The notes: generated by a model from the sequence alone, not told the origin. Shown: positions 8,260 through 16,421, numbered from the stretch's first letter. The stretch is 64,000 bases of DNA from Burkholderiaceae bacterium (GCA_016710525.1 JADJVQ010000048.1:1-64000); one strand, 5' to 3'. Made by a program: numbers and translations.

Positions 8260-9519
8260 CTAGACGGTCACCCAGTGGGCGTACCCCTGCTGGAGCGCGC
8301 GGGCGCGCCGGTCGATCTGGGGCAGCAGGTGTTCGGCCGCGTCGAGGTTGCCGCTGCGCCCGGCCTGAACCATCTGTTCGGCCAGCTCCTGCAGCGCCAG
8401 GGCCGACAGATTGCCGGCCGATCCGGTGATGCTGTGGGCCGGCCGGATCAGGGCCGCGGCATCGCGCTTGGCCAATGCCGCCGTGATCGCCTGCATCTGC
8501 GTGGGCAGATCGGCCAGGAAGACGTCGACCAGGTCGAGCAGCAGCGCGCGATCGCCGTCCATGCGTTCCAGGGCTTGTGCCACGTCCAGGTCCGGCAGGT
8601 TCGTGCCGTCCTCGTGAGCGTGGCTCCCGGTGTCGGCCAGAGCGGTCTGGACGCCTGCCTGCGCGGCGCCCTCGCCACTGGCGGCGGCCTGCTCCAGCGT
8701 GACCTGCAGCTCGAAGGCGCTGCCCTTGGACGGTTCGCTTTGCACGGTGATCGTTCCTTCCATCAGTCGGGCCAGGCGGGCCGACAGCGCCAGGCCCAAC
8801 CCGGCCCCGCCATGCTGGCGGGTCTGCGAGGCGTCGGCCTGAGTGAACGCATCGAAGATCATCTGCTGCTTGTCCTGCGCGATCCCGATCCCGGTGTCGT
8901 GCACGCCGAAGATAGCGGTGACCCGCCCGTCTGCGCCCGGCCGCGTGCGCACGCGCAGCGCGATACGGCCGTGCGCGGTGAACTTGACGGCGTTGCCCAG
9001 CAGATGGATCAGCGCCTGGCGCAGCAAGGCTGGATCCCCGATCAGCCGGTCGGTGGCCAATGGATCGATCGTGCATTCGAACTCGAGCGCTTTCGCCGCG
9101 GCGCGCGCCGCGATCTGCCTCGAGCAGCTGCCCAGCAGTTCGCTCAGCGAAAACTCCTGCCGATCGAGCATCAGGGTTCCGGCATCCAGGCGGGACAGTT
9201 CGAGGATGTCATTGACCATGGCCAGCAGATCGGCCGCGGACGAGCGCACGATCGAGAGGAACTCGCGCTGCTCTTCGTCCAGGTGTGTTTCCAGGGTCAG
9301 CTCCGTCATGCCGATGATGGCGTTCATCGGCGTGCGCAGCTCGTGGCTCATATTGGCGAGGAACTCGCTCTTGATCCGATCGGCGGCCTGGGCGGCATCG
9401 CGGGTCTGGGTCAGTTCGACGGCGATCCGCTGGTCCTCGGCGCGCTCGTTGCGTTCATGCGCCAGCAGGCGCTCCAGCAGCGCGATGCGCTCCTGCGCGG
9501 GTAAGGCCGATCCTGGCAC
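8260..9519 (-). CDS. Histidine kinase with HPt domain, no receiver domain
   Basis: Sensor kinase of about 419 residues without a predicted membrane segment. Order: short N-terminal coiled coil (about 1-45), HisKA with phospho-acceptor FLANMSHELRTPMNAIIG, HATPase_c with N box LLGNAVKFTAHG, DTGIGIAQDK and GGAGLGLALS, a linker, then a C-terminal HPt domain with AHSITGSAGNLSAL. HPt without an attached receiver suggests phosphorelay through a separate receiver, probably the HD-GYP regulator encoded 82 bp downstream. The start is taken as GTG at 9519 because AAAGGA lies six bases upstream; an in-frame TTG exists at 9543. No sensory domain is recognisable, so the input signal is unknown. Confidence 0.87.
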   Translation of the reverse strand: MPGSALPAQERIALLERLLAHERNERAEDQRIAVELTQTRDAAQAADRIKSEFLANMSHELRTPMNAIIGMTELTLETHLDEEQREFLSIVRSSAADLLAMVNDILELSRLDAGTLMLDRQEFSLSELLGSCSRQIAARAAAKALEFECTIDPLATDRLIGDPALLRQALIHLLGNAVKFTAHGRIALRVRTRPGADGRVTAIFGVHDTGIGIAQDKQQMIFDAFTQADASQTRQHGGAGLGLALSARLARLMEGTITVQSEPSKGSAFELQVTLEQAAASGEGAAQAGVQTALADTGSHAHEDGTNLPDLDVAQALERMDGDRALLLDLVDVFLADLPTQMQAITAALAKRDAAALIRPAHSITGSAGNLSALALQELAEQMVQAGRSGNLDAAEHLLPQIDRRARALQQGYAHWVTV

Positions 9520-9601
9520 GACGGTTCCTTTCAGCGCGTCCAACGTCAGTGAAAGCCAGTGTGGCTGCGCCGGCTTCGGCGGGAACCCGGGAACAGCCGG
9601 G

Positions 9602-10675
9602 TCAAACCCCTTCGAATTCGGCGCTCAGCGCGTCCTGGTGCTCTTCGTCCTGATAGCGCTCGCGGATGGCCAGCACTTCGGGCCAGGCCTGCATGAAGGC
9701 ATCGACACATTTGGAATCGAAGTGCGTGCCACTGTGCTCGAGCAGGAATGCGCGCGCCCGCTCCAGGGGCCAGGCCTGCTTGTAAGGGCGCGCCGAGGTC
9801 AGCGCGTCGAACACGTCGGCCACCGCGACGATGCGCCCGACCAGCGGAATGTCGTCTCCGGCCAGCCCTTGCGGATACCCGCTGCCGTCGTACTTCTCGT
9901 GATGGCTGCGCGCGATCACCGCCGCCATGCGCAGCAGCGGCGAGGGGCTGTCGCGCAGGATTTCATGGCCGATGTTGGCGTGCTCGCGCATCACCGCCCA
10001 CTCCTGAGGCGTCAGCTTGCCGGGCTTGAGCAGGATGTGGTCCGGCGTGCCGACCTTGCCGATGTCGTGCATCGGCGCGGCCTGCAGCAGCAGTTCCTGT
10101 TCCTGCGCCGTCATTCCCATGCGCGCGGCGATCAGGTTCGAGTAGTGGGCCATGCGCAGGATATGGGCGCCGGTTTCGGGGTCGCGGTATTCGGCCGCAC
10201 GGGACAGCCTGAAGATCGTGTCGCGCTCGCGCTCGACGATCTCGCGGGTCGCCTTGCGCACTTCTTCGGCCAGCCATGACGCGCGGTCGGCCAGCTGTTT
10301 CTGGCCGCGCCGCAGCGCCAGCATGTTGCGCGAACGGGCCAGGAATTCGATCCGGTCCACCGGCTTGGTCAGGAAGTCGTTGGCCCCCAGGTTGAGCGCC
10401 TCGTAGCGGGTGTCGGTCTCATGGCTGGCGGTGATCATCAGGATCGGCACATCGGCGCGCGCCTGGTCGGCGCGCAGTGCGCTGATGAACGACAGACCGT
10501 CCAGACCCGGCATCATGTAGTCGAGCAGGATCAGATCGGGCTCGTTGGCCAGGCACCAGGCCAGGCCTTCGTGCGGATCGGTGAACGCGATCGCGACCGT
10601 ATCGGGCAATTGCCGGACCATGGCGCGCAGCAGGGTGACATTGACCTGGTTGTCGTCGACGATGACGATATTCAC
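9602..10675 (-). CDS. Response regulator with HD-GYP output domain (c-di-GMP phosphodiesterase)
   Basis: About 357 residues. An N-terminal receiver (IVIVDDNQVNVTLL; phospho-acceptor Asp in LILLDYMMPGLDGL; Lys in LTKPVDR) is followed by a coiled linker and an HD-GYP domain with MHDIGKVGTPDHILLKPGKL and HHEKYDGSGYPQGLAGDDI. All canonical metal and GYP residues are visible, so it should hydrolyse cyclic di-GMP. GTG at 10675 is preferred because an AGGA site precedes it; an in-frame ATG at 10699 has no ribosome site. Its likely phosphodonor is the HPt kinase encoded immediately downstream on the same strand. Confidence 0.88.
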   Translation of the reverse strand: MNIVIVDDNQVNVTLLRAMVRQLPDTVAIAFTDPHEGLAWCLANEPDLILLDYMMPGLDGLSFISALRADQARADVPILMITASHETDTRYEALNLGANDFLTKPVDRIEFLARSRNMLALRRGQKQLADRASWLAEEVRKATREIVERERDTIFRLSRAAEYRDPETGAHILRMAHYSNLIAARMGMTAQEQELLLQAAPMHDIGKVGTPDHILLKPGKLTPQEWAVMREHANIGHEILRDSPSPLLRMAAVIARSHHEKYDGSGYPQGLAGDDIPLVGRIVAVADVFDALTSARPYKQAWPLERARAFLLEHSGTHFDSKCVDAFMQAWPEVLAIRERYQDEEHQDALSAEFEGV

Positions 10676-10810
10676 GAGGATTCCTGGAGAGACCGGCAAT
10701 ACGGGCGCCGCTGACTGGCCGAACCGCAGTTGCGGCCTGTCATCGGGTATCAGGGGGACTATCGGCAGTTCGGGGCCGGTCTTTAGGCCGCCGATCGAGA
10801 TTCGGGCCTT

Positions 10811-11239
10811 TCAGCCCGCCCGGCCGATGATCTGGGCGGTGGCGATCAGTTCGTCGAGCATGGCCATCGAGGCCTCGCCAGGCACCGAAAACGGGTCGAG
10901 CACGGCCTTCTCGGAATATTTCAGCAGCAGCGCGGGATTGATCTTGTCCAGGCGCACATGGCCCATCGTCCAGCTGGCGAAGCGCCGCTCGGAGACTTCC
11001 TGGTAGTGCAGCAGCAGCACCTGCTCGTGGCGGGGGTCGCGCACGATCGTGTTGTAGAGCTCGTTGACCGGGGCGCGGCCGCCTTCGAGGACCTGCATGA
11101 AAACATCGCCGCCCTGGCACAGCACGCCGGTAATGCCCAGGCGCGGGTTCTTCAGGCGCGACTGCTGCAGGATGGAATCGGTGATCTCGCCGCCGGCGCT
11201 CGGGCTGACACGGCTGGCATACAGCAGGTGGACTAGCAT
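10811..11239 (-). CDS. BLUF-domain blue-light sensor
   Basis: Short protein of 142 residues consisting of a BLUF flavin photoreceptor domain and a short C-terminal helical tail. Family landmarks are VHLLYASR (the photoactive Tyr near the N-terminus), NPRLGITGVLCQGGDVFMQVLEG (flavin-binding region with the conserved Gln) and RRFASWTMG (the Trp/Met segment). No output domain is attached, so it must signal through a partner protein. It starts 12 bp after folE on the same strand, suggesting a folE-BLUF operon, and lies 5 kb from the LH2 genes. Light sensing through FAD is family knowledge; the partner is unknown. Confidence 0.92.
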   Translation of the reverse strand: MLVHLLYASRVSPSAGGEITDSILQQSRLKNPRLGITGVLCQGGDVFMQVLEGGRAPVNELYNTIVRDPRHEQVLLLHYQEVSERRFASWTMGHVRLDKINPALLLKYSEKAVLDPFSVPGEASMAMLDELIATAQIIGRAG

Positions 11240-11251
11240 GGTGGGGACCCG

Positions 11252-11980
11252 TCAGGCGTTTTTTTGATTGAGGAGGGCAAGGAATTCGCGGCGCAGGTTC
11301 GGATCCTTCAGGAAGGCGCCGCGCATCACGCTGTTGATCATTTTCGAGTCATTGTCCTTCACGCCGCGCCATTGCATGCAGAAATGGTCGGCTTCCATCA
11401 CCAGCGCCAGGCCGTCGGGCTGGACCCGGTCCTGCAGCAGGTCGGCCAGACGCGCCACCGCTTCTTCCTGGATCTGCGGGCGGCTCATCACCCATTCGGC
11501 AAGCCGGGCGTACTTCGACAGTCCGATCAGGTTCGAGTGCTCGTTGGGCAGCACGCCAATCCAGACTCGGCCCATGATCGGGCACAGGTGATGCGAACAG
11601 GCGCTGCGCACGGTGATCGGCCCGACGATCATCAGTTCGTTCAGGCGCTCCACATTCGGAAATTCCGTGACGCGCGGCATGGCTTCGTAGCGGCCCTTGA
11701 AGACCTCGCGCAAGTACATCTTGGCCACGCGCGCGGCGGTTTCGCGGGTGTTGTGGTCGCTTTCCGTGTCGATGACCAGGCTGTTCAGCACCTCGAGCAT
11801 CTTGCCTTCGACTTCGGCCTGCAACTGCGCGAGCTCGTCGGGCTGGATGAACTGGGAGATGTTGTCGTTGGCGTGAAAACGCTCTCGCGCGGCGCGCAGG
11901 CGTTCGCGAATTTTTTGCGAGACCGGCACGCCGAGGTCGGTCTCGATCGGCGTTCCGGCTGGCTGGGAGGGCACGGTCAT
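11252..11980 (-). CDS. folE: GTP cyclohydrolase I
   Basis: Converts GTP to 7,8-dihydroneopterin triphosphate, the first step of folate and biopterin synthesis. The protein has 242 residues, in the normal range with an extended N-terminus. Zinc and active-site residues are visible in ITVRSACSHHLCPIMGRVWIGVLP (Cys, His, His) and in ADHFCMQWRGVKD (second Cys and the RGV motif). VLNSLVIDTESDHNTRETAARVAKMY is the typical N-terminal helix region. It is probably transcribed together with the BLUF gene 12 bp downstream. Confidence 0.93.
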   Translation of the reverse strand: MTVPSQPAGTPIETDLGVPVSQKIRERLRAARERFHANDNISQFIQPDELAQLQAEVEGKMLEVLNSLVIDTESDHNTRETAARVAKMYLREVFKGRYEAMPRVTEFPNVERLNELMIVGPITVRSACSHHLCPIMGRVWIGVLPNEHSNLIGLSKYARLAEWVMSRPQIQEEAVARLADLLQDRVQPDGLALVMEADHFCMQWRGVKDNDSKMINSVMRGAFLKDPNLRREFLALLNQKNA

Positions 11981-12244
11981 GGTGTCAGGGCTCGGTTCGG
12001 GGCCGTCACCATACCGTGTTCATCGCGTTCCCGACCGGGTTGCCATGGCGTGACCAAGGATTCATCGCCAGACCTGCCGGGTCGAAAACCACGGGGGAGC
12101 ATCCGCTGTTCCGTGATTAAGGATCCCGGGGGCTCGGTACAGTCGAGACCACCGTGCGCATCGCGGACGTGCCGCGGTGCTTGTTGGCCGTCGTGCCTCC
12201 GCCCGGATTCGTCTGCCCGCTGCCGTGACGCCTTGTGTGCTGCC

Positions 12245-13552
12245 GTGACTCCCATCGACGCGACCGCCGCCACTCCCGAAGGCACCGCCCTGCTCAAGGC
12301 GGTGAGTGACCTGTCCGATCGCCGTCCGGTGGTCGCATCGCGGGCTATTTTCAACGAACGGGGCGTCAAGCTGATCGAACACGGCGCAGCCCTCGATGGC
12401 TCGCTCTACGACCGGCTGATCCAGCATCGGCTGTCGGCGCCGCTGGACGAATGCGTGGCGATCGAGCCATGTGTCGATGGCGAGAGCGTGCGCGCGGCCG
12501 CCCAGGATGCGATGCAGGCCTCGCCGTTCTTCGAGCAGATGGGGCCCACGGCGGCGATCCGCAATCGGATTCTCGAGGCCGTCAGTGCGGTTCCGCTGCC
12601 TCGCCCGATCGCGTTCCAGTTGACGCTGGTCCGTGAGGAACGTCCGGGGCTGTTCGAGCATTCGGTATGGATGGCGCTGCTGTGTGCGCATCTGGTCCGC
12701 GAGGGCGGCGCGCCGGGCCACGATGTCACCATGGCGGCTGCCGCCGGCCTGCTGCACGACCTGGGCATGCTGCACATCGAGCCGGATCTGCTGGCCCCGG
12801 GCAATACGCTGATCGGCGACCAGCGCAAGCCGCTGTACGCCCATTCGCTGACTTCCTCGATCCTGCTCGGGCGCTTCCATGAGTACCCGCGGGACGTGGC
12901 CCGTGCGGTGCTCGAGCACCACGAACGGATGGACGGGTCGGGCTATCCGCGCGCGCTGGCCGGCGAGCAGATCAGTCCGCTGGGACGCGTGCTGTCGCTG
13001 GCCGAGGTGGTGACCGCGATGTTCGGCCTGGATCGCCCTTATCCGGCGCAGCGCGTTTCCCTGCTGCTGCGGATGAGCCCGCGCCGATACGACCCGCTGC
13101 TGGTGCCGTCGATTCATCGGATGCTGCGCGCGCTGCCGGTGGCCGCCGACCTGCCGGCCGTGCCGGCCGCCGAATCGATCGAGCGCCTGCGCGCCCTGTC
13201 GGGCCTGCTGACCGACGGGCAATCACGGGTCGCCGCCTGTGCCACCCTGAGCCCGGGTCCGGGTTCGGGTTCGGGTTCGGGTCCCGCGATCCTGCAAAGC
13301 ATCGCCGCGCAGATCGAGACGCTGCAGCGGATGCTGTTCGATGCCGGTATCCAGCTCGAGCAGCTTTCGATGCTGGCCGACACCGATGCGCAAGACCCGG
13401 CCGTGGCGATCGAGCTGTGGACCCTGGGCGAGGAGCTGCAGTGGCAGTTGCGCACGACTGCGCGCCAGATCCGACGCCGCTGGCGTGCCGGCGAGGGCGC
13501 GCACGCCTTGCCGGCATCGGTCCTCGAGTGGCTGGACCTGGTCGATCGCTGA
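12245..13552 (+). CDS. HD-domain (HD-GYP-like) signalling protein
   Basis: About 435 residues. An N-terminal region of about 110 residues without a recognised domain is followed by an HD-type phosphohydrolase domain with GLLHDLGMLHIEPDLLAP, an AHSL His, and VLEHHERMDGSGYPRALAGEQISPLGR. The GYP segment is present, but the canonical HDIGK reads HDLGM, so the Lys is missing. After the HD domain comes a Gly-Ser linker encoded by a 6-bp repeat, then a helical C-terminus. There is no ATG near the true N-terminus; GTG at 12245 is the best guess and a TTG lies at 12233. It is divergent from folE. Cyclic di-GMP hydrolysis is possible but weakened by the altered motif. Confidence 0.75.
   Translation: MTPIDATAATPEGTALLKAVSDLSDRRPVVASRAIFNERGVKLIEHGAALDGSLYDRLIQHRLSAPLDECVAIEPCVDGESVRAAAQDAMQASPFFEQMGPTAAIRNRILEAVSAVPLPRPIAFQLTLVREERPGLFEHSVWMALLCAHLVREGGAPGHDVTMAAAAGLLHDLGMLHIEPDLLAPGNTLIGDQRKPLYAHSLTSSILLGRFHEYPRDVARAVLEHHERMDGSGYPRALAGEQISPLGRVLSLAEVVTAMFGLDRPYPAQRVSLLLRMSPRRYDPLLVPSIHRMLRALPVAADLPAVPAAESIERLRALSGLLTDGQSRVAACATLSPGPGSGSGSGPAILQSIAAQIETLQRMLFDAGIQLEQLSMLADTDAQDPAVAIELWTLGEELQWQLRTTARQIRRRWRAGEGAHALPASVLEWLDLVDR
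13254..13286 (+). repeat. Six-base microsatellite encoding a Gly-Ser linker
   Basis: About three tandem copies of GGGTTC, flanked by GGGTCC and GGGTCCCG, encode PGPGSGSGSGP between the HD domain and the C-terminal helices of the HD-GYP-like protein. Repeat number could vary between strains without breaking the frame. Confidence 0.7.
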
Positions 13553-13653
13553 CGCCGCGTTTGCCGCGGGAACGGCGCCGCCCGGTTCGCTGGCGCACAG
13601 ACCCGATCGCGAGACCGGCCTACCGTGGCGCTTCTACCCTTCGGGAGATGTTC

Positions 13654-14088
13654 ATGCGATCGCGATTGCAAGGGTTCAATGCCCGCGGACTCAGCCTGCC
13701 TTTGCCCTCGCCGGCAGGGGTCGTGCTGGTCGGTTTCCTGATCGGTGCGCTGCCGGTGTGCAGTGTCGCGTCGGCGTCCGGCGTCGACCGCAAGGCGGTC
13801 CAGGCGCAATACCAGCGCGAACGCGCCGCGTGCCTGAGCGGCGAATCGCATCAGGAACGCAGCATCTGCCTGCGCGAAGCCGGCGCCGCGCGCTACGAGG
13901 CGCTGCGCGGTGGGCTGGAGACTGCAACGGGCTTGCACGAGCAGAACCGGTTGGCCCGCTGCGACCCGCTGCCGGTGGACCTGCGCGAAGACTGTCAGCG
14001 CCGGATGCGGGGCGAAGGCACGGTCAGCGGGTCGGCCGAGCAGGGCGGCGTCCTGCGCGAGCTGCGCACCACCGTGCCGGCCAGGTAG
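13654..14088 (+). CDS. Secreted Cys-containing hypothetical protein
   Basis: A 144-residue protein with a basic N-terminus (MRSRLQGFNARG) and a hydrophobic segment (AGVVLVGFLIGALPVCSV) ending at a plausible signal-peptidase site near ASA-SG. The mature part is charged and helical and has four conserved-looking Cys (ERAACLSGE, RSICLREAGAA, LARCDPLP, LREDCQRRM), which could form two disulfides. It ends with GTVSGSAEQGGVLRELRTTVP. I recall similar periplasmic proteins of unknown function in other Burkholderiales. ATG at 13654 is chosen because CGGGAG precedes it at a suitable distance; an in-frame ATG at 13648 is too close to that site. Confidence 0.7.
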   Translation: MRSRLQGFNARGLSLPLPSPAGVVLVGFLIGALPVCSVASASGVDRKAVQAQYQRERAACLSGESHQERSICLREAGAARYEALRGGLETATGLHEQNRLARCDPLPVDLREDCQRRMRGEGTVSGSAEQGGVLRELRTTVPAR

Positions 14089-14134
14089 ACACCATCACGA
14101 ACGCCCGGATCGACGGCGCCCGCAGCCGCGGGCC

Positions 14135-14428
14135 TCAGCGCGCCCGGGCAAGCCCCTGGCTGTCGAAGCGCAGCTGGCATTCGCGCCGGCCATATGACCG
14201 AGGGTCCTGCACGAGCGCCTGGCCCGCGGCGATCGGCGACACCTCGTAGCCGAGGTCGTCCGCCCGCGCCTGGATGTCCGCCCAGGACAGGCCCGGGCCG
14301 AGCCCGCCGCAGAACGCGTGCATCTGGCGCGAGGCTTCAATCAGCGGCCAGAACGCCAGCGCATTGCCGGCCACCAGCACCAGGCCGATTGCGCCGTAGA
14401 TCACCCATTTCATGGAGGAGGTCGCCAT
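14135..14428 (-). CDS. Small hypothetical protein with N-terminal membrane segment
   Basis: A 97-residue protein. Residues about 6-30 (MKWVIYGAIGLVLVAGNALAF) form one membrane segment or an uncleaved signal. The remaining soluble part has two Cys (HAFCGGLGPG and RRECQLRF) that might pair. It converges with the preceding secreted protein. No family is recognised. Neither the ATG at 14428 nor the ATG at 14414 (MKWVIYG) has a good ribosome site, so the start is uncertain. Clean hydrophobicity and sensible composition argue for a real gene. Confidence 0.55.
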   Translation of the reverse strand: MATSSMKWVIYGAIGLVLVAGNALAFWPLIEASRQMHAFCGGLGPGLSWADIQARADDLGYEVSPIAAGQALVQDPRSYGRRECQLRFDSQGLARAR

Positions 14429-14507
14429 CGGGGTTGTCTCGGATACGTGGATTGGGCAGTGGGATCGTCGGGCGGTTCCACGGCAGTTTTCGGCAAGCAG
14501 AGGCGAG

Positions 14508-14549
14508 TGTCAATATGGCTGGACGGAAAAGTGTCCATTTGAATTGACG
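14508..14549. promoter_or_regulatory. Pair of near-consensus PpsR/CrtJ sites upstream of pucC
   Basis: Two 18-bp elements of the form TGTC-N10-GACG lie at 14508-14525 and 14532-14549, separated by 6 bp and about 125 bp upstream of the pucC start. The PpsR/CrtJ consensus is TGT-N12-ACA, often TGTC-N10-GACA; each element differs only in the last base. The pair suggests that pucC has its own PpsR-controlled promoter. The mismatches and the 6-bp rather than 8-bp gap make this weaker than the pucBA sites. Confidence 0.5.
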
Positions 14550-14673
14550 TCCAGGTGCGGGATGCGGTCTACTCTGACGAGCGTGCCCCCAGCAGACGAG
14601 GCCGCCCCTGCTGACGGGGCCGGGACGGCCTGCTGGCGGCACTGGATCCCTTCCTGCCGGAACTGTCCGCACC

Positions 14674-16080
14674 ATGAATCGTTACAGCCACAAGGCGATG
14701 CAGACCTGGGTCAACCTCGGGCCACGGTTTCTGCCGTTCGCCGATGCGGCGACGCCGGACCTGCCGTTGTCCCGGCTGCTGCGCCTGTCGCTGTTTCAGG
14801 TATCGGTGGGCATGGCCCTGGTGCTGCTGATCGGCACCCTGAACCGGGTGATGATCGTCGAGCTCGATGTGCCGGCTTCCCTGGTGGCGGTGATGGTGTC
14901 GCTGCCGGTGCTGTTCGCGCCGTTTCGAGCCCTGATCGGATTCCGCTCCGACACCCATCGGTCCGCTCTGGGCTGGAAGCGGGTGCCGTTCATCTGGCGC
15001 GGCACGATGCTGCAGTTTGGCGGGCTGGCGATCATGCCGTTTGCGCTGCTCGTGCTCTCCGGAGGCGGCGAAGCGAGCCAGGCGCCGGTGTGGGTCGGCC
15101 AGGTGGCCGCGGGCATCTCGTTCCTGCTGGTCGGAGCCGGACTGCACACCACCCAGACCATCGGTCTCGCCCTGGCCACCGACCTGGCTCCGCCCGAGTC
15201 GCATCCGAAGATCGTCGGACTGATGTATGTGATGCTGCTGTTCGGCATGATCGTGAGCGCGGTCGTGTTCGGTGCGGCCCTGGTCGACTTCAGCCCCGGG
15301 CGCCTGGTGCAGGTGATCCAGGGGGCGGCGGTGACCACGATCGCGCTGAATCTGCTGGCGCTCTGGAAGCAGGAGAGCCGCGCGCGCGCACCGGCGAACC
15401 TGCGCCGTCCCGACCCGAGTTTCCGTGAATCCTGGGATACCTTCTGCCGGGGCGAGGGCGCCCGGCGCCGGCTGGTGGTGATCGGCCTGGGCACGATGGC
15501 CTTCACGATGGAAGACGTGCTGCTCGAACCCTATGGCGGACAGATCCTGAACCTGAGCGTGGCCGCCACCACCGTGCTGACCGCAACGCTGGCCCTCGGC
15601 GGGCTGTTCGGCTTCGGCGTGGCCTCGCGGGTGTTGAGCCGTGGCGCCGATCCCTATCGGATGACCGGGATCGGGACGCTGCTGGGCGTGCCGGCGTTCC
15701 TGGCGGTGATCTCGGCGGCGCCCCTGAATTCGCCGCTGCTGTTCGGCCTGGGCGCCTTCCTGATCGGATTGGGCGGCGGGGTGTTCAGCCATGGCACGCT
15801 GACGGCGACCATGAATCTCGCGCCGCCCGGACAGCGCGGGTTGGCGTTGGGCGCCTGGGGTGCGGTGCAGGCGACGGCGGCCGGTGTGGCCGTGGCGCTG
15901 GGGGGCATCATCCGCGACAGCGTGGGCGCGATGGCCGCCGGCGATGCGTCGGCCGCGGCGCAACTCGGCCAGGCGGCCGGTTACAACGTCGTCTATTGGA
16001 TCGAGATCTGGCTGCTCGTGGCCACGCTGGTGGCGCTGGCGCCATTGCTGCGCCGGGCGAGGCGGCCGCAGTCGTCGTGA
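14674..16080 (+). CDS. pucC: PucC-type light-harvesting complex assembly protein (BCH2/PucC MFS family)
   Basis: Membrane protein of 468 residues with about 12 hydrophobic segments, of the BCH2/PucC family, which helps insert bacteriochlorophyll into LH2 (PucC) or LH1 (LhaA). Family landmarks are RLSLFQVSVGMALVLLIGTLNRVMIVEL, GFRSDTHRSALGWKRVPFIW, TMAFTMEDVLLEPYGGQIL and GHGTL-like FSHGTLTATMNLAP. PucC is preferred over LhaA because the pucBA genes lie only 87 bp from its stop. Unusually it faces pucBA instead of following it as in pucBAC operons, so it needs its own promoter; two near-consensus PpsR sites lie upstream. The ribosome site before the ATG is weak. Confidence 0.88.
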   Translation: MNRYSHKAMQTWVNLGPRFLPFADAATPDLPLSRLLRLSLFQVSVGMALVLLIGTLNRVMIVELDVPASLVAVMVSLPVLFAPFRALIGFRSDTHRSALGWKRVPFIWRGTMLQFGGLAIMPFALLVLSGGGEASQAPVWVGQVAAGISFLLVGAGLHTTQTIGLALATDLAPPESHPKIVGLMYVMLLFGMIVSAVVFGAALVDFSPGRLVQVIQGAAVTTIALNLLALWKQESRARAPANLRRPDPSFRESWDTFCRGEGARRRLVVIGLGTMAFTMEDVLLEPYGGQILNLSVAATTVLTATLALGGLFGFGVASRVLSRGADPYRMTGIGTLLGVPAFLAVISAAPLNSPLLFGLGAFLIGLGGGVFSHGTLTATMNLAPPGQRGLALGAWGAVQATAAGVAVALGGIIRDSVGAMAAGDASAAAQLGQAAGYNVVYWIEIWLLVATLVALAPLLRRARRPQSS

Positions 16081-16110
16081 GCGCCCCTGTTGCGCCCTGG
16101 CGCGGCAGGA

Positions 16111-16136
16111 GGGCCGGGACCCGCGGGTCCCGGCCC
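16111..16136. terminator. Perfect 26-bp palindrome between convergent pucC and pucA (possible bidirectional terminator)
   Basis: The 26 bases at 16111-16136 equal their own reverse complement. As RNA they can form a stem of about 11 bp with a 4-nt loop from either strand. It lies between the stops of pucC (plus) and pucA (minus). There is no T-run on either side, so termination efficiency is uncertain, but the position fits a shared terminator or a 3'-end stabiliser for both LH2 mRNAs. Confidence 0.6.
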
Positions 16137-16166
16137 GCGGCAGGAACCGCGGGGCGCGGGGCCGTT

Positions 16167-16409
16167 CTACTGCGTTTTCGGGGGTGAGCCCTTGACGTCG
16201 GCGACCGCGGTGTTCGATGCAACCACTTGAGGGGTCGGGGCGGCTTCGGCCGTCTTGACCTTCTTGTTGCCGCTGTAATAAGCCGGATACCAGTCGGTCT
16301 TGGTGAGCACGGCCGCATGAACGGCGAGGGCGATGATCGCCACGCCTCCCAGGAATGCCGGCAACCCCACCGTGGGCTTGACGACGAGCCAGATCTTGCC
16401 TTGGTTCAT
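16167..16409 (-). CDS. pucA: LH2 (B800-850) light-harvesting alpha polypeptide with extended C-terminus
   Basis: An 80-residue alpha apoprotein of the peripheral antenna. N-terminal MNQGKIWLVVKPTVGLPA is followed by one membrane helix with the bacteriochlorophyll ligand His31 (ALAVHAAVL). The C-terminal interface TDWYPAYY places Tyr44 and Tyr45 where they hydrogen-bond B850 in known LH2, so an absorbance near 850 nm rather than a B820 type is expected. After residue 50 comes a polar, Ala/Pro/Val-rich tail of about 30 residues; Rubrivivax gelatinosus LH2 alpha also has such an extension, absent from most LH2. The gene starts 12 bp after pucB and is certainly co-transcribed with it. Confidence 0.95.
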   Translation of the reverse strand: MNQGKIWLVVKPTVGLPAFLGGVAIIALAVHAAVLTKTDWYPAYYSGNKKVKTAEAAPTPQVVASNTAVADVKGSPPKTQ

Positions 16410-16421
16410 GGTCGGTTCCCC

